Part shown: positions 57,571 through 64,000 of the stretch, piece after piece
Layout of the letters: each line of letters opens with the position of its first letter
How positions within the stretch are numbered: the stretch's first letter is position 1
Source of the DNA: Pantoea dispersa
GTDB lineage: Bacteria > Pseudomonadota > Gammaproteobacteria > Enterobacterales > Enterobacteriaceae
Length of the DNA: 64,000 nucleotides
Reading direction: 5' to 3'
Assembly (NCBI RefSeq): GCF_014155765.1
Contig: NZ_SCKT01000012.1
Coordinates: forward strand, 40,092-104,091
Made by a program: the position numbers and the translations under genes
The notes under the pieces: generated by a model
Seen by the model: only the letters and a program-made list of their open reading frames with translations
Databases searched by the model: none
What the model was told of the DNA's origin: nothing

Positions 57571-58436
57571 CCGGTGCTTATGGCCAGCTTGGCCGTTGTT
57601 TACTGGATCGGGTGCCGGCAGAGTGGATCCTGCTGGCCTGTGGCTCTGCCGAGTTAGATATTACCGACCGCCCGGCGGTGGAACGGGTGGTGAAGAAATT
57701 CCGTCCCGATGTGATCATCAATGCCGCCGCATATACCGCGGTCGATAAGGCTGAAACCGACCGTATCCGCGCCATGAAGGTCAACGCCATCGGCCCGGAA
57801 AATCTCGCCATCGCCGCTCACCAGCAGGGCGCCCGCTTGATTCATCTCTCCACCGATTACGTGTTTGATGGCAGTAAAAAAACGCCTTATACCGAAAGCG
57901 ATCTGCCCTGCCCGATTAATTTCTACGGCCTGAGCAAATGGGAGGGTGAGAAACGCGTATTCTCCGTGCTGCCGGACGTCGTAGTGATTCGCACCTCGTG
58001 GGTGTTCAGTGAGTACGGTGCAAACTTTGTTAAAACCATGCTGCGGCTGGCAGAAACCCGCAGCGAAATTAGCGTGGTGAACGATCAGTCCGGCTGCCCG
58101 ACCTATGCCGGCGATCTGGCACAGGCGATTATCACCCTGGCATCCTGCGCGGAAGCCGCTGGTGTTTATCACTACTGTGGCGATGTGGCGGTAAGCTGGT
58201 GCGAATTCGCCCAGGCGATTTTTGTGGCCGCGCAGCGGGATGTGCTGGTGAAAGGGATTGGCAGCGCGCAATATCCGATGGCTGCGGCAAGGCCGGCAAA
58301 CAGCGTACTGAATACCGTGCGGATAGCGGCGCTGGGGGTTGAGGCATCGGACTGGCAAAACCGCGTGCAATCCGCCTGCTTAACCGGTGATTCAGCCACC
58401 GTTCAGCCTGTTCCTGACATCACCGCCCTGCAATAA
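57555..58436 (+). CDS. rmlD: RmlD, dTDP-4-dehydrorhamnose reductase
   Basis: A 293-aa short-chain-type reductase: N-terminal NAD(P) motif LLTGAYGQLGRCLLDRV, INAAAYTAVDKAETD, the catalytic Tyr/Lys in INFYGLSKWEGEK, and VIRTSWVFSEYGANFVKTML. It gives dTDP-L-rhamnose. ATG 57555 is inside the rmlC end; a longer frame from 57486 is not supported. Convergent with the aminotransferase gene. Confidence 0.94.
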   Translation: MRVLLTGAYGQLGRCLLDRVPAEWILLACGSAELDITDRPAVERVVKKFRPDVIINAAAYTAVDKAETDRIRAMKVNAIGPENLAIAAHQQGARLIHLSTDYVFDGSKKTPYTESDLPCPINFYGLSKWEGEKRVFSVLPDVVVIRTSWVFSEYGANFVKTMLRLAETRSEISVVNDQSGCPTYAGDLAQAIITLASCAEAAGVYHYCGDVAVSWCEFAQAIFVAAQRDVLVKGIGSAQYPMAAARPANSVLNTVRIAALGVEASDWQNRVQSACLTGDSATVQPVPDITALQ

Positions 58437-58441
58437 ATATA

Positions 58442-58470
58442 AAACAAGGCGTCTCAGACGCCTTGTTATT
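58442..58470. terminator. Bidirectional terminator between rmlD and the aminotransferase
   Basis: An 11-bp stem AACAAGGCGTC/GACGCCTTGTT with T-rich ends on both strands sits in the 32-bp gap between converging stops. Confidence 0.88.
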
Positions 58471-59620
58471 ATCCCACCAGAGGTAACGCGCGGCTCGTTA
58501 GCTTTTGCTCAGCCAGGCGGTGAATGATTTGCACAATATTGTCAACTTCGGCCAATGCTAAGCCAGGATAGACCGGCAAACATAACACGCGCTGAGACAT
58601 TTGTTGTGCAATCGGTAAGGCCGCTTCATCAGCGCTAGGTAATCCACGATACATCGGGAAACTGGTGATCAGCGGATAGAAATAACGACGGGCAATAATG
58701 TTGTGCTCACGCAGATGAGCATAAAGCTCATCACGACTCAGCGGAAAATCTTCCGTTACCATCACCGGCAGATAAGAGTAGTTCCATTCAACATCAGCCG
58801 GAATATGTGGCAGCGTAATGCCATCGATTTCCGCGAGCAAATCATAATAGTGCGCCTGAATACGCGCCCGCTCCGCTAATGCCTGGTCGATGTGCTTTAA
58901 CTGCAGCAGGCCAAAGGCCGATTGCACCTCGTTCATCTTGCCGTTAATGCCGGTCGCCACAATGGTGGTTTCATCTGCAAAGCCAAAATTCTTCAGGTAA
59001 TCGATGCGCTTTTTGGTTTTAGCATCCGGGCAAATAATTGCGCCACCTTCAATGGTATTGAAAACCTTCGTTGCGTGAAAACTTAAAATCGACAAGTCAC
59101 CATAATTCAATATGCTGTTGCCGTTTTTACGGACGCCAAAGGCGTGAGCCGCATCGTAAATGACTTTCAGCCCGTACAGGTCAGCGATGCGCTGAATATT
59201 CTCCACGTCGCACGGATTGCCGTAGCAGTGCACCGGCATAATGGCTGTGGTTTGCGGTGTAATGGCCTGCTCTATTTTGGAGGCATCGATATTACAGCTT
59301 ATCGGGTCGATATCGACAAACACCGGGGTTAACCCATTCCACAACAGAGAATGCGAGGTGGCGACAAAAGAATAAGGTGTAGTGATGACTTCACCGGTAA
59401 TACGCAGCGCCTGCAGCGCAGTCAGCAACGCCAGCGTGCCGTTGGTAAATAAGCAGAGATGCTCAACACCTAAATAGCGTGCCAGCTCCTGTTCAAGTTG
59501 CTGATGGAAGGGCCCGCCGTTGGTCAGGACTTTATTCTGCCAGATCTGTTCAAGGTAAGGCATGAACTCTTCCAGCGGTGGCATAAGTGGGCTGGTTACA
59601 TACACAGGTTTATTATTCAT
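58469..59620 (-). CDS. Probable VioA-type dTDP-4-keto-6-deoxyglucose aminotransferase (DegT family)
   Basis: A 383-aa PLP aminotransferase of the DegT/DnrJ/EryC1 family. It has PLEEFMPYLEQIWQNKVLTNGGPFHQQLE, EVITTPYSFVATSHSLLWNGLTPVFVDIDP, MPVHCYGNPCD and the PLP Lys in SFHATKVFNTIEGGAI. The pattern is closest to VioA, which makes dTDP-4-amino-4,6-dideoxyglucose (viosamine); WecE/FdtB-type activity cannot be excluded. With the adjacent rml genes and fliC it suggests an amino-dideoxy sugar on flagellin. It is downstream of the large glycosyltransferase on the minus strand; the 180-bp gap holds two hairpins. Confidence 0.78.
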   Translation of the reverse strand: MNNKPVYVTSPLMPPLEEFMPYLEQIWQNKVLTNGGPFHQQLEQELARYLGVEHLCLFTNGTLALLTALQALRITGEVITTPYSFVATSHSLLWNGLTPVFVDIDPISCNIDASKIEQAITPQTTAIMPVHCYGNPCDVENIQRIADLYGLKVIYDAAHAFGVRKNGNSILNYGDLSILSFHATKVFNTIEGGAIICPDAKTKKRIDYLKNFGFADETTIVATGINGKMNEVQSAFGLLQLKHIDQALAERARIQAHYYDLLAEIDGITLPHIPADVEWNYSYLPVMVTEDFPLSRDELYAHLREHNIIARRYFYPLITSFPMYRGLPSADEAALPIAQQMSQRVLCLPVYPGLALAEVDNIVQIIHRLAEQKLTSRALPLVG

Positions 59621-59705
59621 AATCGTTCACCTCAGCAGAGTGCCTTTTCACACCAACCCACCCTTGAAGGTTATCAGCCGGGTCATTCCCTGCAGAACAG
59701 GTTTC

Positions 59706-59795
59706 CGCCTCAGCCAGCGATGAGGCGGTGAATGACCGCAGAGTGTGGTGTTATCCAGATTGAAACTGCATTGACCTGCTGCAGTGCAGCAGGTC
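59706..59795. other. Two perfect stem-loops between the glycosyltransferase and the aminotransferase
   Basis: CCGCCTCA..TGAGGCGG (59706-59729) and GACCTGCTGCA/TGCAGCAGGTC (59773-59795) are strong hairpins just after the glycosyltransferase stop. The second lacks a T run in the minus direction, so they may attenuate or process the mRNA rather than fully end it. Confidence 0.5.
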
Positions 59796-59800
59796 AAAAA

Positions 59801-62800
59801 TTAACGCTTCAGCGTCCAGGCTTGTGACCAGCTTTGCAGGTTCTCGCCTTCCAGCATCCAGTCCTGGCGAATTTCCTGTTGCAGCCTGGCGCCCATTTGG
59901 GCACTCGCCGCGGGGTCCAGCAGATGCATATTGATGGCGTCCACCCAGTCTTTGTGGCGGTTCTTCACGCGCGTAACGGTTAAATCACCGCGATAACACG
60001 CCACATCACTGCAAATCACCGGAATGCCGCAGGCACCATATTCCATCAGGCGCAGATTACTTTTACAGGTGTTGAAAAAGTTATCTTCGACAGGCGCTAA
60101 CGCGAGGTCGAGATTAAGCGAAGCCAGTTTGGCCGGATAACGCTCAATTTCTACGCCGTGGTGATATTCATGAATAAAAGGCCGCAGCTTTGGCGGGCAC
60201 ATGCCAAAAAAAACCCATTCCACGTCATTAGCAAAATGGCGCACCACATCGACAATCATTTCCAGATCGCCGGTATGACTGGAGCCCCCGGCCCAGCCAA
60301 CGCGTGGTTTTTTCCCCTGATTGCGCAGCGACTGCAGCTTGCCCCACCAGTCATGCGAAAGACGGTTTTTACGCACCACAATATCGTGGTGCATATCCGC
60401 GAACGCTTCGGCTAAGGGTTCGGTGGATACGACAAAGCGATCCATATAACTCAGGCTGCGCCGCATCAGTTTTTTAACATCGTTGCCAAACTGTGAGCGA
60501 TGATGGTTTTTGAGCGGAATATTCGGCAGGTAGTCGTCGAGCTCGTAAATTTTAAACGCCTGCGTATGCTTACTGACTTTCTCCAGCCATTCATGAAACT
60601 CCGCGTCAATCCGGCGCTGGAAAATCAGGCTATCGGGCGCGAAGCGATTGAGCTCGGCAACGTTAATCAGCGTAGAGGAGAGTTTGCCATCCACCAGGCC
60701 GGCATCACGCATCGCCTCATAGGGCTTGATGATGCGATAGTAACCACAACCGGCAAAATCAGCCATGAAAGGCATAACCACCGGCAATGGCCGCCACGAA
60801 AGCGGACGCCATGTCAGTTCGCTGTCGGAGGACACGCTAAAGTTGATGTTATTGAGCGTCAGGTTGGGGTTATACGCCGGATCCTGGGTCACGATGGCCT
60901 GCCATTTCTGCAGCTGACGATCTTCCTCCTGGCTTCGACTCTGCGTGTCGACCGTCAGTTCAGGATTAACCTGCCGCAGCATACGCACGTACGGTGTCCA
61001 GACCGTCATCAACCCGGCTTCGCGCACGCGCAGACAGAAGTCGACATCGTCGAAATGCTGCAGCGTCTCATCCAGACCCTCAACGGCGCGGAACACCTCG
61101 GTACGCACCATCATCAGATCGCCTGACACCGCGCTGTAGTTCTGGTCGGCTTGCAAACGCGCCATGTGTCCCGCGGTTTCATGGCTCTCACCATAGAACG
61201 GCTCACCTACCAGGCCGTTAATCCCCAGCACATAACCGGCGTGGCGTACCTGACCATTTGCGTAGATTTGCCGGGCGCCAACAATAGCGACTTCCGGACG
61301 TTGTGCATGGTTAAGCAGGTTTTCCAGCCAGCTGTTATCAAGCATGGCTAAATCGCTACTCAGCAGCAGCAGGTAATCGCCTCTGGCCACAGCGGCGGCG
61401 GCATTGACCATTCTGGCGCGATGAAAACCGCCCTCAATCTGCAATGTGCGAATGCGTGCCGGGTCGATCTCAGCGATACCGCGCAGCCATTCGTCCTGGG
61501 CGGCACTTCCGCCCTGAGCAGAAACCAGGAGCAATTCATAATTCTGTGAGGCGGTTTTTTCCATCAGCGAGGTGACGCAACTCACCAGATTCGCCAGGTG
61601 ATTACTCACCAGGACGATGATGGAAACCGGGGCCGACTGCGGGTGACCATAATGCAGCTGATACACATTGTGTGGACTCAGGCTGACATCGGCCTGTGCG
61701 TAGCCGCGGTGCTGCAGGTGGGTGCGGATGAGGGCGCGCTCTTCATCCACCGGCTGTCGTAATGAGGCGGTCTGCACTAACGGCTCAGCCAGATGCCCAA
61801 TCACGTTAAAAGGCTGGCTTTCGATGGTGCGCAGAATCACGTCCAGTTCAAAACAGCCCGGCCAGTGCGTGGCAAACCCGCCAGTCTGTTGCAAAAATTC
61901 GCGGCGGAACAGCCAGTGGCAGGCCATTCTCGATGGGTTACTGAGCAGCAGGTCAAGATTAAAGTCAGGGCGGAAGGATGCGCCAACCGGACGGCCATTG
62001 ACCGGATACACCTCATCGGCATAAATCAACTGGCAATGACCGACCTCCGGCAGCACCGTTCCCAGCGCCTGCAAACCTGAGGTATACAGCTGACTGCCGG
62101 CCCGTAATACTATCAGCCAGTCGAAATGTCCCTCTTCGGTCAGCGTGTTGAGCGCAGCAACTACCTGATTGTCGCGCACATCAATACGCTGCACAGAGGC
62201 CGGAATAAACGATTGATACGGTGCCGCCAGCACCACCGGCTGCAGGCTCAGGCCGGCCACAGCGACATCCAGGCTGGCCTGTGTCAGCAGCCACTCGGTC
62301 TCAGTCGCGTCGCGCACATCAATCACCACGGCAATACGTGCGACCGGCTGACTGGCAAGATGCTGTGCAATCAGCTGTTGTTCGATGGGCCGCAGTGTGC
62401 GTTGACGGAACCACTCGGCAAAATGGCTCTCTACCCGCGCATTCTGCAGCGCCGTTGTCAGGTCAAACGGCTGGAAGTCCTGCTGGCTGCGCAGCGTGGC
62501 GTGACGGATCCAGCCCTGCGGCAGCTGCTCATCATACCAGCCCAGTTTTTTGATCTCTTCCGGAAAGCGCTGGTGAGACTGACTGGCTATATTGCCATCG
62601 AGGCGCGCTTCCTGACTGGTTTGCTCACGCGAGATACGAATCTGCGCCAGCACCTGCGGTAAATAGACCAGATGACCATGACGTAGCAAGCGCAGGTAAA
62701 TCACCAGATCGGCAATGAACGGTAGCCCTTCATCGATCAACGCATGCAGCTCGCGCGGTTCGTCCACCAGCTTGCGCAGCGCCGCGCTGCGCACTAAAAC

Positions 62801-63310
62801 GGCACTGGGTTCACCGATAAAGTTGTTCAGGAAATCAGCCTGCCAGCGGGCCATATCCTGACCATGAAAAATCGTGTCTTCTAATACCGGCGATACGCTG
62901 TAAATCTCGTCTGCCATCGCTTTACCGACGGAATCAATGCGATTACGTCTGGCTGTCGCCATCACCGCTTGCGGCACCTGCGACAGCGCCGCGACTAATT
63001 GCGACACGGCCTGCGGCAGAAGTACATCATCATAAAGGAATTTTACGTATTCGCCTTTGGCGCGACGTATTGCCTGACTGAGGTTGGCGATTTCGCCTAA
63101 TGCGGGATGATGATGCTGGTAATAGATGGGAAATTTACTGTTTACCTGATACGCACTGACAATATCCTCGATTTTTGCATCAGGACAATCATCGCCAATG
63201 ATGATTTCACAATGAGGGTAATCCTGTGCTAATGCACTTTTCAGCGCCAGTTCAAACCAGGTGGCTTTATAAGCAGGGATGATTATGCTTACCAGTGCGT
63301 TCGCGTTCAT
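59801..63310 (-). CDS. 1169-aa multi-module glycosyltransferase, likely flagellin glycosyltransferase
   Basis: A very large protein with about four modules. Residues 7-250 are a GT2-type domain (SIIIPAYKAT; DD at 94-95). Residues about 325-520 look like a second, degenerate GT-A domain. Residues 562-800 form another GT2-like domain (SIIVLVSNHLANLVSCV; DDVDFCLRVREAG at 753-766). Residues about 850-1169 are a GT-B-type domain (FKIYELDDYLPN, RVGWAGGSSHTGDLEMI, SNLRLMEYGACGIPVIC). It probably adds several sugars, with rhamnose and an amino-dideoxy sugar as donors. No signal peptide or span. It follows fliC on the same strand, a common position for flagellin glycosyltransferases. The assigned sugar specificity is inference. 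Confidence 0.85.
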   Translation of the reverse strand: MNANALVSIIIPAYKATWFELALKSALAQDYPHCEIIIGDDCPDAKIEDIVSAYQVNSKFPIYYQHHHPALGEIANLSQAIRRAKGEYVKFLYDDVLLPQAVSQLVAALSQVPQAVMATARRNRIDSVGKAMADEIYSVSPVLEDTIFHGQDMARWQADFLNNFIGEPSAVLVRSAALRKLVDEPRELHALIDEGLPFIADLVIYLRLLRHGHLVYLPQVLAQIRISREQTSQEARLDGNIASQSHQRFPEEIKKLGWYDEQLPQGWIRHATLRSQQDFQPFDLTTALQNARVESHFAEWFRQRTLRPIEQQLIAQHLASQPVARIAVVIDVRDATETEWLLTQASLDVAVAGLSLQPVVLAAPYQSFIPASVQRIDVRDNQVVAALNTLTEEGHFDWLIVLRAGSQLYTSGLQALGTVLPEVGHCQLIYADEVYPVNGRPVGASFRPDFNLDLLLSNPSRMACHWLFRREFLQQTGGFATHWPGCFELDVILRTIESQPFNVIGHLAEPLVQTASLRQPVDEERALIRTHLQHRGYAQADVSLSPHNVYQLHYGHPQSAPVSIIVLVSNHLANLVSCVTSLMEKTASQNYELLLVSAQGGSAAQDEWLRGIAEIDPARIRTLQIEGGFHRARMVNAAAAVARGDYLLLLSSDLAMLDNSWLENLLNHAQRPEVAIVGARQIYANGQVRHAGYVLGINGLVGEPFYGESHETAGHMARLQADQNYSAVSGDLMMVRTEVFRAVEGLDETLQHFDDVDFCLRVREAGLMTVWTPYVRMLRQVNPELTVDTQSRSQEEDRQLQKWQAIVTQDPAYNPNLTLNNINFSVSSDSELTWRPLSWRPLPVVMPFMADFAGCGYYRIIKPYEAMRDAGLVDGKLSSTLINVAELNRFAPDSLIFQRRIDAEFHEWLEKVSKHTQAFKIYELDDYLPNIPLKNHHRSQFGNDVKKLMRRSLSYMDRFVVSTEPLAEAFADMHHDIVVRKNRLSHDWWGKLQSLRNQGKKPRVGWAGGSSHTGDLEMIVDVVRHFANDVEWVFFGMCPPKLRPFIHEYHHGVEIERYPAKLASLNLDLALAPVEDNFFNTCKSNLRLMEYGACGIPVICSDVACYRGDLTVTRVKNRHKDWVDAINMHLLDPAASAQMGARLQQEIRQDWMLEGENLQSWSQAWTLKR

Positions 63311-63436
63311 TGTCGGTTGTATCCTCAGCCTCGGCGATAACTCACGTCTGTGTGACGTCTCTTTCAGCTCAGAATACGCGGCGTGCCCGGAAACAATCGC
63401 GCCATTATCCAGTAAAAAAGCGGTTAATCCCGCCCA

Positions 63437-63462
63437 TAAAAAAGGCCCCCAGTTGGGGGCCT
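63437..63462 (-). terminator. fliC terminator
   Basis: On the minus strand AGGCCCCCAACTGGGGGCCT is followed by TTTTTTAT, starting 18 bp after the natural fliC stop (TAA at 63481-63483). Confidence 0.9.
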
Positions 63463-63480
63463 GATCTGCGTAAGAAAGAA

Positions 63481-64000
63481 TTAACGCAGCAGAGACAGCA
63501 TGGTCTGTGGCACCTGGTTGGCCTGCGCCAGCACAGAAGAACCTGCCTGCTGCAGGATCTGCGCGCGCGACATGTTCTACACTTCTGTCGCGTAGTCAGA
63601 ATCCTGAATACGGCTGCGCGCAGCTGACAGGTTGTTCACGGTGTTGTTCAGGTTGGTGATGGTAGACTCAAAACGGTTCTGAGACGCACCCAGCAGGCTG
63701 CGCTGTGAGTCAACAGATTTGATGGCCGCATCGATGTCTGCCAGTGGCGTGGTGCCGGACGCTGCGCCAGACGCGCCGCCGGTGACTGCGCCTTTCAGCA
63801 CGTCAAAGCCCACTGCTTCAGTAGAGCGCGCGGTACCGTTAACGGTATCGCCGGAAGCCATCGCACGGGTATTCAGTGCGGTGCCGCTGGTGCCCGCTTT
63901 CGCCAGGTTGTAACCATCGCTGGCGCTGATGGTGATGGCGATGGTTTCGCCATCTTTTGAACCCACCTGGAAGCTGTAGTCGGTAGAGCCGGAACCGGTG
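63481..64000 (-). pseudogene. fliC: fliC flagellin, 3' part, with in-frame premature TAG
   Basis: The C-terminal part of flagellin, running off the window at base 64000. Conserved C-terminal D1/D0 sequence is readable: [33 protein letters not shown], then TAG at 63577-63579, then NMSRAQILQQAGSSVLAQANQVPQTMLSLLR and TAA at 63481. The TAG stands where the family has Ser (TCG to TAG is one base change), so 32 residues of the terminal helix needed for filament assembly would be lost. The reading frame is otherwise intact. Possibilities are a real loss-of-function mutation, a phase or strain variant, or a base-call error. Regulated by FliA in related organisms; the promoter lies outside the window. 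Confidence 0.85.

Overview
The window is a chromosomal segment of a gammaproteobacterium of the order Enterobacterales. Protein sequences, gene order and GC-rich codon use resemble Escherichia coli, but the accessory content suggests the Erwiniaceae (Pantoea, Erwinia or Mixta type). The genus is an inference. Most genes are housekeeping genes in blocks whose order matches E. coli, separated by short accessory insertions.

Layout. 0-5.5 kb: the end of a Hanks-type Ser/Thr kinase, chaC-chaB and divergent chaA, then an AT-rich group of unknown small genes, one of them split by a frameshift at an A AAA AAC heptamer. 5.5-17.3 kb: the minus-strand operon hemA-prfA-prmC-sirB2-sirB1-kdsA, then lolB-ispE-prs, a diguanylate cyclase, ychH, pth and ychF. 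17.7-18.5 kb: a Fic-domain protein with an overlapping convergent 56-aa ORF, a possible toxin-antitoxin pair. 18.7-27.8 kb: a glucuronate catabolism locus (uxuR, uxaC-uxuB-uxuA, a hexuronate-type transporter and a GH31 glycosidase) with two operator-like palindromes in its divergent promoter. 28-34.2 kb: a small fimbrial-like protein, a GlxA-type regulator, a second GAPDH, a regulator/MFS pair and phoA. 34.5-37.4 kb: tRNA-Ser(GGA) followed by tandem 251-bp repeats that re-use the last 19 nt of the tRNA, a lone 6-phospho-3-hexuloisomerase with a coupled 30-aa ORF, a 45-aa membrane peptide and an XdhC-family protein. 37.5-48.3 kb: phoH, the ferrous iron/heme operon efeUOB under a strong Fur box, and the divergent proline genes putP and putA with PutA-type GTTGCA sites.

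48.4-64 kb: an acyltransferase, the cystine/D-cysteine genes (dcyD, tcyJ-tcyL-tcyN) beside the flagellar regulators fliA-fliZ, an HNH-domain protein, and then a likely flagellin glycosylation island. The island holds rmlA-rmlC-rmlD for dTDP-L-rhamnose (rmlB is missing here), a VioA-like sugar aminotransferase and a 1169-aa multi-module glycosyltransferase, next to the flagellin gene fliC at the window edge. fliC carries an in-frame TAG that removes the last 32 residues of the conserved C-terminal helix.

No insertion sequence, integrase, CRISPR array or rRNA gene was seen. The observations most worth checking are the fliC nonsense codon, the slippery-site gene at 4.5-5.2 kb, the tRNA-tail repeats, and the Fic/convergent-ORF pair.
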